From assembly GCA_022843745.1 (NCBI GenBank), contig JALHNB010000016.1:82849-146848 (forward strand): 64,000 bases of DNA. The letters run 5' to 3'. A program made the position numbers and the translations under genes. This document shows, one piece after another, positions 9,202 through 16,450 of this stretch (position 1 is its first letter; each line of letters starts with the position of its first letter). Below the pieces are notes generated by a model. The model saw nothing but the letters and a program-made list of their open reading frames with translations. It made no database searches and was not told the origin of the DNA. Origin of the DNA: Anaerolineae bacterium. Its GTDB lineage: Bacteria; Chloroflexota; Anaerolineae; Aggregatilineales; Phototrophicaceae.

Positions 9202-9657
9202 TTATTTCGTATTTCGTAGCGCTAACCGCGTTCGTAAATGGCGATAGATAAACAAGAATCGCAGCGGGAAGCCATCGAAAAACAGCCGTGCAAAAACACC
9301 CTGCAAGCCCGGTTTATGCTCCAGCGTGATATGGTCGATCAGTTCAACACCGCCTGTGACAGGCTTGAAGATATGCTGATGCTCCCAAACGGCCATCGGC
9401 CCCTCTAGCTGGCGATCTATAAATGAGGTTTCAATCGGGCCGGGTTCATGCCGTGCTAACCAGTGAATTGGAATCGGCCCAAACCACAAACGAAACTCCA
9501 ATTCGCCATCCGTGAGCGAGGTACGATCATCCCGCAGTACCTGGAGAAATATCGGCGGCGGTGTGAGAATCGAAAACGCACGCGGCTGGGCATGAAAAGC
9601 GGTCATCGCCTCAGCCGTCGTCGGAAGAAATGAGCGGTGTTCAAAAACATGGGTCAT
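9202..9657 (-). CDS. SRPBCC (START/Bet v1-fold) ligand-binding protein
   Basis: A 151-residue single-domain protein. The start MTHVFEHRSFLPTTAEAMTAFH, the central LEFRLWFGPIPIHWLARH and the end VFARLFFDGFPLRFLFIYRH fit the polyketide-cyclase/SRPBCC helix-grip fold, which builds a hydrophobic cavity. No catalytic residues are evident. It is the first gene of the carotenoid and photolyase block. SRPBCC genes next to oxidoreductases in such operons may carry a hydrophobic pigment or act in its modification, but this is inference from context. The start ATG is at 9657 with only a weak ribosome site (GAG). Confidence 0.75.
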   Translation of the reverse strand: MTHVFEHRSFLPTTAEAMTAFHAQPRAFSILTPPPIFLQVLRDDRTSLTDGELEFRLWFGPIPIHWLARHEPGPIETSFIDRQLEGPMAVWEHQHIFKPVTGGVELIDHITLEHKPGLQGVFARLFFDGFPLRFLFIYRHLRTRLALRNTK

Positions 9658-9667
9658 AGCAAACTCG

Positions 9668-9696
9668 ATTGTTCAGAATATTCAATACAATGTAAA
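9668..9696 (-). promoter_or_regulatory. Candidate promoter and palindromic operator of the light/carotenoid block
   Basis: On the minus strand TTTACA (9691-9696) and AACAAT (9668-9673) are spaced by 17 bases, a plausible sigma-70 promoter ending about 11 bases from the first start codon. The 24 bases 9668-9691 form an inverted repeat: ATTGT on one side, ACAAT on the other, with the perfect palindrome GAATATTC at the centre. An operator filling the promoter spacer would suit a repressor or a MerR-type activator. Confidence 0.4.
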
Positions 9697-9797
9697 CGTT
9701 CACCATTAAGATCAGCTTAGGGGAAAATGCGTAGGGGGTTAGTTGAGCTTTTAGTTGTCCTGATTTGTGGTGAGCTTTTAGTAATGAGTGAAAAGTC

Positions 9798-9839
9798 ATG
9801 AGTGATGAGTTTGAAATCTGTCTTTTACTCATCACTCAT
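9798..9839. terminator. Hairpin downstream of the ROK kinase
   Basis: A perfect 13-base inverted repeat (ATGAGTGATGAGT at 9798-9810, its complement at 9827-9839) with a 16-base loop lies just past the 3' end of the minus-strand ROK gene. It could end that transcript or be a small repeat element; no T-run is obvious on the minus strand. Confidence 0.4.
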
Positions 9840-9859
9840 TATTCATTACGCGTTACTTT

Positions 9860-10789
9860 CTACGGATTTTCAAAATTATCGCGTGCATACGAGGCCGCGC
9901 CGACCAACCCCACATCATCGCCAAGCTTCGCCAGACGGATCATATCGTCGTGATAATACGCCGGGTCGATCACATATTGGCGAATGACCTCACGTGCCGG
10001 GTCGAGGATCAGATCACCCAACAACGTCACGCTGCCGCCCAGCACCATCACCGCCGGGTTGAACATATGCAGCACATTCAGCAGCCCCAAACCCAGCCAC
10101 CAGCCTGCCTCGCGCACGACACTCAAGGCAAATTCATCACCCTGTGCGGCGGCCTGCCCAACTGCCTTGCCATCAACCACCGATACGGAACGTAAAACTG
10201 ATGGCGTATCGCTAGCCGCCAGTTTTTTCTGCGCAATCGGCCCCAGGACGCGCCCAGCGCACATTTCTTCCAAACTGCGCACCGAACCATCTGGAGTCAG
10301 ATATTTCACATGCCCCGGCTCGAACGCCAACCCATCGACTCCCCGGAACAGCTTGCCATCAATGACAACACCGCCGCCGATGCTGGTGCTGATCGTCAGG
10401 TAAATGGCCGGATCTGCGCCACGCGCCGCGCCCATGTGATATTCCGCCAGCCCCGCCAGATTGCCATCATTTTCCATATAGGTTGGTACGCCGCCAAACG
10501 CCTCGCTGATGAGATTTGCCAGCGGTACATCGCGCCACGTTGGCAAAACGGTTGCGTGGCGGATATAACCCGTATACGCTTGCGGGCTGGGCGCGGAAAT
10601 CCCAATCGCGTCCACTTTTGCGCCAGGTGGGACGACTCGCCGAGCCGTATCGATCATGCGCTGGATCACATTTTCCTGTGGCTCATGCGCCAGCGTAAGC
10701 GTTTCGTCGCGGGCATGAAGCTGCAAATCGCGCGAATACCAGCCCGCCCGGATGCGCGTACCACCAAAATCAATGCCTAAAATTGTCAT
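9860..10789 (-). CDS. ROK-family sugar kinase or kinase-like protein lacking the zinc motif
   Basis: A 309-residue actin-fold ATPase. The phosphate-binding LGIDFGGTRIRAGW at residues 4-17, the catalytic-aspartate region ENDGNLAGLAEY near residue 105, and the second phosphate loop TISTSIGGGVVIDGKL place it in the ROK family (glucokinase-like). The sugar-binding ExGH region reads EPGHVKYLTPDG. The family's usual zinc motif CxCGxxGCxE is missing; the region reads SVRSLEEMCAGR instead. It may therefore bind a sugar with altered structure or specificity. It is divergent from the aldolase operon across 185 bases, which suggests a shared sugar pathway. The start ATG at 10789 has no strong ribosome site. 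Confidence 0.85.
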   Translation of the reverse strand: MTILGIDFGGTRIRAGWYSRDLQLHARDETLTLAHEPQENVIQRMIDTARRVVPPGAKVDAIGISAPSPQAYTGYIRHATVLPTWRDVPLANLISEAFGGVPTYMENDGNLAGLAEYHMGAARGADPAIYLTISTSIGGGVVIDGKLFRGVDGLAFEPGHVKYLTPDGSVRSLEEMCAGRVLGPIAQKKLAASDTPSVLRSVSVVDGKAVGQAAAQGDEFALSVVREAGWWLGLGLLNVLHMFNPAVMVLGGSVTLLGDLILDPAREVIRQYVIDPAYYHDDMIRLAKLGDDVGLVGAASYARDNFENP

Positions 10790-10974
10790 TTTTCTGTACT
10801 TTCATGAAAACAATCCACGTACCTTGACACTTCAGTACAAGGATTTAAACTCTAATCTGCAAATTATAATCACAGATGTGTTTGATTGCCGAACTGCAAA
10901 TTCCGAGGATAGGCCAATATTTTACACAGTATGCCATCCTCAGCACTCATTACTTTTCAGGAGACCCCAAAATT

Positions 10975-11808
10975 ATGAGCATCCAGCCCCGCTTAAATCG
11001 ACTCTTCGCCCCCGACGGTAAATGTTTTGATGTTGCTGTCGATCACGGCTTCTTTGGTGAACGCAGCTTCCTCAACGGCATCGAAGATATGCACAAGGTT
11101 GTCGAGATTCTCGTCCAGGCCGATCCCGACGCCATCCAACTCAGCATCGGGCAAGCGCCAATTCTCCAAAATATCCCTGGCAAATCGAAGCCCGCGCTCG
11201 TTCTGCGCACGGACATCGCCAATGTTTATGGCAAATCACTCCCGCGCTATCTGTACAGCGGCATCATCAGTGAGCCTGTTGAACAAGCAATTCGACTGGA
11301 TGCGGCCTGCATCGTGGTCAATCTTTTCAACCTACCTGACCAACCTGAAATTTATCATCAGTGCGTTCAAAACATTTGCGCACTCAAGCCACAAGCCGAG
11401 CGTTACGGTATCCCCTTGATGATCGAGCCACTGGTGATGCGGGATAACGCTACAGCAGGCGGTTATATGGTCGATGGCGACATTGACAAAATTTTGCCGT
11501 TGGTGCGTCAGGCGATTGAACTCGGCGCGGACATTATCAAGGCTGACCCAACCGATAATGTGAGCGAATATCATCGCATCATCGAAATCGCTGCCGGGAA
11601 ACCCGTGCTGGTACGCGGCGGCGGACGCGTTTCCGATGCTGAAATTCTCCAGCGCACGGCTGAATTGATGCAGCAAGGCGCGAAAGGCATCGTCTACGGG
11701 CGCAATGTTGTCCAGCACGAAAATCCGTCCGGCATGACCCGTGCGCTGATGGCAATCGTTCACGATGACGCCACACCTGAAGCCGCGATGAAGCATCTTC
11801 AGGCATGA
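10975..11808 (+). CDS. Class I aldolase of the DeoC/LacD/FbaB type
   Basis: A 277-residue TIM-barrel protein starting MSIQPRLNRLFAPDGKCFDVAVDHG, where FDVAVDHG is the first-strand signature of class I fructose-bisphosphate, tagatose-bisphosphate and LsrF-type aldolases. Later strands include PLMIEPLVM, ADIIKADPTDN (with the Schiff-base lysine candidate in IKAD) and KPVLVRGGGRV followed by GAKGIVYGRNV, the phosphate-binding end. The ATG at 10975 has TCAGGAGA upstream; a longer frame to 10876 is unlikely. The stop overlaps the GNAT gene start (ATGA at 11805-11808). Downstream PfkB kinase and oxidoreductase genes suggest a kinase-aldolase sugar breakdown route; the exact sugar is unknown. Confidence 0.85.
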   Translation: MSIQPRLNRLFAPDGKCFDVAVDHGFFGERSFLNGIEDMHKVVEILVQADPDAIQLSIGQAPILQNIPGKSKPALVLRTDIANVYGKSLPRYLYSGIISEPVEQAIRLDAACIVVNLFNLPDQPEIYHQCVQNICALKPQAERYGIPLMIEPLVMRDNATAGGYMVDGDIDKILPLVRQAIELGADIIKADPTDNVSEYHRIIEIAAGKPVLVRGGGRVSDAEILQRTAELMQQGAKGIVYGRNVVQHENPSGMTRALMAIVHDDATPEAAMKHLQA

Positions 11809-12377
11809 GCGCTGTGTTTGAGTTCGCTGAATTTCCTACGCTTGAAACCGAGCGATTGATTCTTCGGCAGATTACGGCTGAGGACACGGAAGCGGTTTTG
11901 AGGATTTTCGGCGATCCTGAAGTGGTGCGATACATGAGAGAAGCCGAACAGCCGCTAACTCGCTACGAGGATGCGCAGGAAATTGTCGATTGGACTAAGG
12001 AAATTTTTGCAAAGAAAACAGGCATCCGCTGGGCGATCACGTTGAAGGGCAGTCAACAACTGCTTGGCACGTGCGGATTTCATGCCTGGAATGCGCAAAA
12101 TCGCCATGCCGACGTTGGATATGAACTGTCATCTCAGCATTGGCGGCAGGGCATCATGTTCGAAGCCATGCGTTGTGTCACAGACTTCTGCTTCGTGAAG
12201 ATGGACATGCACCGCATCGGCGCAGATGTTACCGCTGGCAACGAAGCATCCGCCCATCTTCTACGCAAGCTTGGATTTAAACATGAAGGGACATGGCGCG
12301 AACGAGAGTACATGTTTGGGCGTTACATAGATTTATGGCTGTTTGGTTTACTACGGCACGAATGGGAGAATACTTAA
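11805..12377 (+). CDS. GNAT N-acetyltransferase (RimJ/RimL type)
   Basis: A 190-residue acetyltransferase beginning FPTLETERLILRQITAEDTEAV, the typical start of RimJ/RimL-like proteins. The acetyl-CoA loop region reads YELSSQHWRQGIMFEAM, which fits motif A (usually Q/RxxGxG/A) with a slightly unusual RQGIM. The C-terminal NEASAHLLRKLGFKHEGTWRE is the conserved motif B. It would acetylate an amine, perhaps a protein N-terminus or an amino sugar. It shares ATGA with the aldolase gene and is followed 1 base later by the next start codon, so it is a true operon member. Confidence 0.88.
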   Translation: MSAVFEFAEFPTLETERLILRQITAEDTEAVLRIFGDPEVVRYMREAEQPLTRYEDAQEIVDWTKEIFAKKTGIRWAITLKGSQQLLGTCGFHAWNAQNRHADVGYELSSQHWRQGIMFEAMRCVTDFCFVKMDMHRIGADVTAGNEASAHLLRKLGFKHEGTWREREYMFGRYIDLWLFGLLRHEWENT

Positions 12378-12378
12378 T

Positions 12379-13527
12379 ATGGCACGTAAACAAATCCGCT
12401 TCGGCATTATCGGCCTCGGATTGATGGGACGCGAGTTCGGCAGTGCGGCGGCACGTTGGTGTCACCTGCTCGATCTGGATTATGAGCCTGTCATTACCGG
12501 GATATGCGACACCAATCCAGCACTCCACGCCTGGTTCGAGTCCAATTTCAGCACGATCAAGGTCAAAACATCGGATTATCATGATCTGCTCAACAGCGAT
12601 GAAATTGACGCGATTTACTGCGCCGTTCCCCATAATCTGCACCAGCAGTTTTATTCCGACATCATCTATTCCGGCAAACACTTGCTAGGCGAAAAGCCGT
12701 TTGGCATTGATCTGCAAGCGAATGAAGCGATCCTTGACATAATCGACAAGAATCCAGAGGTTATAGTCGCCTGCTCGTCAGAATTTCCATTTTTCCCTGG
12801 CGCACGGCGTGTCATTCGTGCCATCAACGAAAATCGCTTCGGCCAGATTATCGAGGTGGAGGCAGGCTTGCTCCACAGCAGCGACCTTGACCCCAAGAAA
12901 AAGATCAATTGGAAACGTATGATTGCTATCAACGGCGAATACGGCTGTATGGGCGACCTAGGAATGCACCCGCTGCATATCCCGCTGCGCTCAGGCTGGA
13001 TGCCGCACACCGTCCGCGCGATGTTGAGCAATATCGTCACCCAACGTTATAACGCCGCCAATGAGCTTGTTCCCTGTGAAACCTGGGACAACGCGACACT
13101 CTGCTGCGATGTTCAGGCGGACGATCAGGCATTTCCGATGTACATCAAGACCTATCGTATCGCGCCAGGAGAGACGAATACATGGTATATTCGCGTCTCA
13201 GGCACAGAATTCAGCATCGAGTATTCGAGCAAGTACCCCAAAACGCTGAAAACGATGTCCTATACATCCGGCGCGGAACAATCCTGGACAGTCACGGATT
13301 TGGGCTACGAGACCGCGTACCCGACCATTACGGGCGGCATTTTTGAGTTCGGTTTTTCCGACTCGCTCCTGCAAATGTGGGCGGCCTTCTGTGACCAGCT
13401 ATCAAACGGGCGCGACGGAATGAAGCAGCCTTTCTACTGCGCCACACCGCAGGAAACACACTTGCATCACAAAATTCTGACCGCGGCGCTGGAGTCGAAC
13501 AAACAGGGGCAAGTCATCCAAATATAA
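12379..13527 (+). CDS. Gfo/Idh/MocA-family oxidoreductase
   Basis: A 382-residue NAD(P)-dependent enzyme. Residues 4-20 form the Rossmann motif IRFGIIGLGLMGREFG; the family EKP motif appears as LLGEKPFGIDLQAN near residue 108, where the lysine is catalytic. The C-terminal half is the mixed sheet that binds the sugar or inositol. The start at 12379 follows GGGAGAATACTTAAT; the earlier in-frame ATG lies inside the GNAT gene. It probably oxidises a sugar or its derivative in the same pathway as the aldolase and PfkB kinase. A family-1 palindrome follows 5 bases after the stop. Confidence 0.88.
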   Translation: MARKQIRFGIIGLGLMGREFGSAAARWCHLLDLDYEPVITGICDTNPALHAWFESNFSTIKVKTSDYHDLLNSDEIDAIYCAVPHNLHQQFYSDIIYSGKHLLGEKPFGIDLQANEAILDIIDKNPEVIVACSSEFPFFPGARRVIRAINENRFGQIIEVEAGLLHSSDLDPKKKINWKRMIAINGEYGCMGDLGMHPLHIPLRSGWMPHTVRAMLSNIVTQRYNAANELVPCETWDNATLCCDVQADDQAFPMYIKTYRIAPGETNTWYIRVSGTEFSIEYSSKYPKTLKTMSYTSGAEQSWTVTDLGYETAYPTITGGIFEFGFSDSLLQMWAAFCDQLSNGRDGMKQPFYCATPQETHLHHKILTAALESNKQGQVIQI

Positions 13528-13531
13528 TTTT

Positions 13532-13586
13532 AACCACAGAGACACAGAGAACACAGAGTTTTAATTTTCTCTGTGTCTCTGTGGTT
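13532..13586. repeat. Palindromic repeat family 1, complete copy
   Basis: An 18-base perfect inverted repeat: AACCACAGAGACACAGAG at 13532-13549 and its complement at 13569-13586, loop 19 bases. It lies between the oxidoreductase and the PfkB kinase genes in the same direction. Related copies are at 15577 and 63523, with one arm at 9171. Confidence 0.85.
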
Positions 13587-13626
13587 CAACTGATTTTTAA
13601 TTATTGACTAACGAAGGATTATTGTT

Positions 13627-14757
13627 GTGACCGAAACGATTGATATTATTGTCAGTGGGCATCTGTGCATCGACCTCATCCCGAAAATGGATCATGTGCC
13701 GCTGGAAAAACTGGCGACTCCAGGGCGATTATTTGAAACCGGGCCGTTGGCAGTCGCGACGGGTGGCGCGGTATCAAATACGGGGATGGCGCTGCACCGT
13801 CTGGGTGTAGATGTGCGCCTGATGGCAACGGTTGGCGATGACATACTCGGTCAGACCATTATCAACATCCTGAAAAATCGCGACGAACGATTGGCGCAGC
13901 TCATTAGTGTTCAGCCCGATCAATCGAGTTCATACACGGTTGTGCTTTCACCCGCAAAAGCAGATCGCATTTTTCTCCACTGCCCCTGCACCAACAGCGC
14001 TTTTGGTGTCGCCAATATTGATTTTTCGCTCTTGCATCAGGCCAGAATATTCCATCTTGGCTACCCGCCTATTTTGCCGCGCCTCATGGAAAACGACGGT
14101 CAGGAATTGACGGAAATCTATCAACGCGCCAAGCAAACAGGCGTTACCACATCGCTCGATATGACCCTCCCCGATCCGAATGGTGCCAGCGGACAAGTCG
14201 ATTGGATGGTTATTCTGCGCAATGCCCTGCCCTATGTCGATATTTTCGTGCCGAGCATCGAGGAAATCATCTTCATGATGCGCCGCGACGATTACAACGC
14301 CTGGGATGGCCGCGTACTGGAACATCTTGACGCTGGTTATCTTTCTCAATTAGCGGATGAACTTTTGAGCATGGGGCCAAGCATCGTCGGCTTCAAATTG
14401 AGCGAGATGGGCTTGTATCTGAAAACATCGGATGCGGCGCGTATCCGCCAGCTAGACCGCCTGCCGCTGGATGCTGACGCATGGGCAAATGTCGAACTTT
14501 ATTCCCCCGCGTTTCAGGTCGATCTCGTCAGCACATTGGGCGCGGGCGATTCGGCTTATGCGGGTTTTCTGGGGGCGCTGCTGCGCGGCATGAACCCATC
14601 CGAAGCGATTCGTTGGGCTTGTGCAGTGGGCGCACATAATGTCGAGGCTGCCGATGCCACCAGCGGCGTTCGCACCTGGGCAGAAACGCAGGCACGCATC
14701 GAATCCGGCTGGTCGTTGAAGTCGCTGCATCTCTCCGGCATATCCCCTGCTGGATGA
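13627..14757 (+). CDS. PfkB-family carbohydrate kinase
   Basis: A 376-residue ribokinase-fold enzyme with a GTG start at 13627 preceded by GAAGGATT. The N-terminus SGHLCIDLIPKMDHV and the TGGAVSNTGMALHRLGVDV segment are the first PfkB signature; VSTLGAGDSAYAGFLGALL is the second, with the catalytic Asp in GAGDS. It should phosphorylate a sugar hydroxyl with ATP. Following aldolase and Gfo/Idh/MocA genes in the same direction, it probably makes the phosphorylated sugar that the aldolase splits. The substrate (for example a keto-deoxy sugar acid, inositol derivative, tagatose or fructose type) cannot be decided from sequence alone. Confidence 0.88.
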   Translation: MTETIDIIVSGHLCIDLIPKMDHVPLEKLATPGRLFETGPLAVATGGAVSNTGMALHRLGVDVRLMATVGDDILGQTIINILKNRDERLAQLISVQPDQSSSYTVVLSPAKADRIFLHCPCTNSAFGVANIDFSLLHQARIFHLGYPPILPRLMENDGQELTEIYQRAKQTGVTTSLDMTLPDPNGASGQVDWMVILRNALPYVDIFVPSIEEIIFMMRRDDYNAWDGRVLEHLDAGYLSQLADELLSMGPSIVGFKLSEMGLYLKTSDAARIRQLDRLPLDADAWANVELYSPAFQVDLVSTLGAGDSAYAGFLGALLRGMNPSEAIRWACAVGAHNVEAADATSGVRTWAETQARIESGWSLKSLHLSGISPAG

Positions 14758-14930
14758 CATCTTTCCCCTTCGTTTGATGCAAAATATCAGATCATCGAAT
14801 AGCTAAAATCGAGTACAACAGAAATAAAAGTGGGAGACTGCGCAACTCTGTAAACCCACCTTGCGTATTAGATGACAGATTGTACGAACGATGTAAACGC
14901 CCAATTCAAAAAGGGCAAGGGGATGAAAAA

Positions 14931-15572
14931 ATGAACGAATCAACTCGCGATCCAGGCCGCACACTTCCGGCTGTAATTTTAATCGGCGTTGGTGTGCTGT
15001 TTTTGTTAGGTCAGATTTTTAGCTTTAGTTTTCTCGGTGCATTCTGGCCGTTCATGGTCATTATTCCGGGATTAGCCTTCCTGTATTTCGCCGTGACAGG
15101 CCGCAGGGAGACTGCCGGGTTAGCGATACCCGGCGCGATTATCACAGGCACAGGCGCTATTCTGCTCTACCAGAATTTCACCGGCCATTGGGAAAGCTGG
15201 GCGTATATCTGGACGCTTTATCCGGTCTTTATCGGCATGGCGCTCACCTATGTGGCTCAGAAAAACGAAAACCGTGACGCACTGAAAGCGGGTCAGGGGC
15301 TTGTGCGTTGGGGCTTGATCGCTTTCGTGGGCGCGTGGGCATTTTTTGAACTGATTATCTTCAACGGTGGCGGTGCTTTCGGCAATTTCCTGCTGCCTGC
15401 TCTGCTGATCGGTGCGGGTGTCTGGCTGCTATTCCGCCAGAATACACCCTCCAAGCGCAAAGTTTTTGTGCCAGAAAAACCGAAGCACATGAACGGCAAT
15501 CATTCGAGCGACGACCTGCAATCGCGTATTGACGAAGCACTCGCCGAACCTGACGAACCGAAGATTATCTAA
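14931..15572 (+). CDS. LiaI/LiaF-like membrane protein with cytoplasmic tail
   Basis: A 213-residue protein. The ATG at 14931 has AAGGGG eight bases upstream, so the longer frame from 14880 is rejected. Residues 10-30 (TLPAVILIGVGVLFLLGQ) and several following helices with repeated G(V/A)xxLL patterns resemble the LiaI-LiaF-like four-helix membrane region found in cell-envelope stress genes. The last 50 residues are charged and probably cytoplasmic (SSDDLQSRIDEALAE). Its biochemical role is unknown. It is convergent with the YhhN gene across a family-1 palindrome. Confidence 0.65.
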   Translation: MNESTRDPGRTLPAVILIGVGVLFLLGQIFSFSFLGAFWPFMVIIPGLAFLYFAVTGRRETAGLAIPGAIITGTGAILLYQNFTGHWESWAYIWTLYPVFIGMALTYVAQKNENRDALKAGQGLVRWGLIAFVGAWAFFELIIFNGGGAFGNFLLPALLIGAGVWLLFRQNTPSKRKVFVPEKPKHMNGNHSSDDLQSRIDEALAEPDEPKII

Positions 15573-15576
15573 AATT

Positions 15577-15643
15577 AACCACAGAGGCACAGAGTTCACA
15601 GAGAGCTATAAATTTTCTCTGTGTCCTCTGTGCCTCTGTGGTT
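15577..15643. repeat. Palindromic repeat family 1 between convergent genes
   Basis: Arms AACCACAGAGGCACAGAG (15577-15594) and its exact complement (15626-15643), with further partial pairing inside. Relative to the 13532 copy one base differs in each arm and pairing is kept. The right arm ends within the stop codon of the minus-strand YhhN gene. It may act as a bidirectional terminator. Confidence 0.85.
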
Positions 15644-16377
15644 TATAACCCAGACAATGCGCTGCCTACGCTATACACGATCAACATCTGCGCTGGGCCA
15701 TAGGTCAGCCAGACAACATCGCTAATCAGATAAAAACGCACATTGTTGAATAACTGCGCCGCCAGAATCAGATCACTGAGCAAGAACAACGCCGTCCCAA
15801 GTGCCAGCGGCATAAACGCCGAATTTTGCAGCGCCAACCCTGTTGCGAAACCCGCCGTACTCGCCAGCAGCAGCGCATAAGGTAATGCAGCATAATGCAG
15901 CGGTGTCACTTTTTGACCGCGATACACCACGATATACCAACCGACCACGCCGATCAAAAGCCAGATGATCCATGCGCCCCAACGGCTACCATTCAGGCCC
16001 TTCTGATCGCCAAATGTCAAAAAAGCGATGATGTAGGCGATGTGTCCCAACCCAAAAGCAGCGATCCCACCCATCACATGATCGCCAAGCGGGATCAATT
16101 CCGCCATAAACAAGTCGCCGATGAAGCCCAGCGTCATACCAACGGCGATTAAAAGCGCGAAAGATTCGATGGCGCTGTTTCGGTTGAAGAAAAATCCACT
16201 CCAGGCGGCGACGACCAGCGTCAGTGATGAGGACATGCGCGTCCAGGTAGGCATCCGGCGTGTGCGCTGATCGTCCAGCTTGCCGAAAATAAATCCGCCG
16301 AACAACAGCGCCGCCCACACGATCAGCAAACCCAGAAGCCATAAATTTTGTGGCGAATTTTCAAACATCGCTGGCAT
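15643..16377 (-). CDS. YhhN-family lysoplasmalogenase-like membrane protein
   Basis: A 244-residue protein with about eight transmembrane helices. The family motifs are visible: LGFIGDLFMAELIP near residue 85, GLGHIAYIIAFL near residue 108, and GTALFLLSDLILA near residue 195, where conserved Asp and His residues are thought to form the active site. YhhN/TMEM86 proteins hydrolyse the vinyl-ether bond of lysoplasmalogens; whether this organism has plasmalogens is unknown. Two starts are possible, 16377 and 16368; GAGGGG is better spaced for 16368. It is divergent from the secreted M23 peptidase. Confidence 0.85.
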   Translation of the reverse strand: MPAMFENSPQNLWLLGLLIVWAALLFGGFIFGKLDDQRTRRMPTWTRMSSSLTLVVAAWSGFFFNRNSAIESFALLIAVGMTLGFIGDLFMAELIPLGDHVMGGIAAFGLGHIAYIIAFLTFGDQKGLNGSRWGAWIIWLLIGVVGWYIVVYRGQKVTPLHYAALPYALLLASTAGFATGLALQNSAFMPLALGTALFLLSDLILAAQLFNNVRFYLISDVVWLTYGPAQMLIVYSVGSALSGL

Positions 16378-16450
16378 TTCCCCTCATTTTGTTCTTATCA
16401 TCGGTGAGTATAATCCGGCAGGTTGTAAGAGACGAATAAGGAAAATAACC

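Noticed and set aside
9641..9835. A small minus-strand frame of 64 codons in the gap upstream of the SRPBCC gene.
   Set aside because: It overlaps the hairpin and promoter-like region and the SRPBCC start, has no domain and is probably chance.
10790..10974. Clear sigma-70 promoter in the divergent ROK/aldolase gap.
   Set aside because: TTGACA (near 10823) and TATAAT (10865-10870) are both present but wrongly spaced for one promoter, so no call was made.
14820..14860. Possible structured leader (GTGGG and CCCAC) before the LiaI-like gene.
   Set aside because: Only a five-base stem with a long loop; no known riboswitch core recognised.
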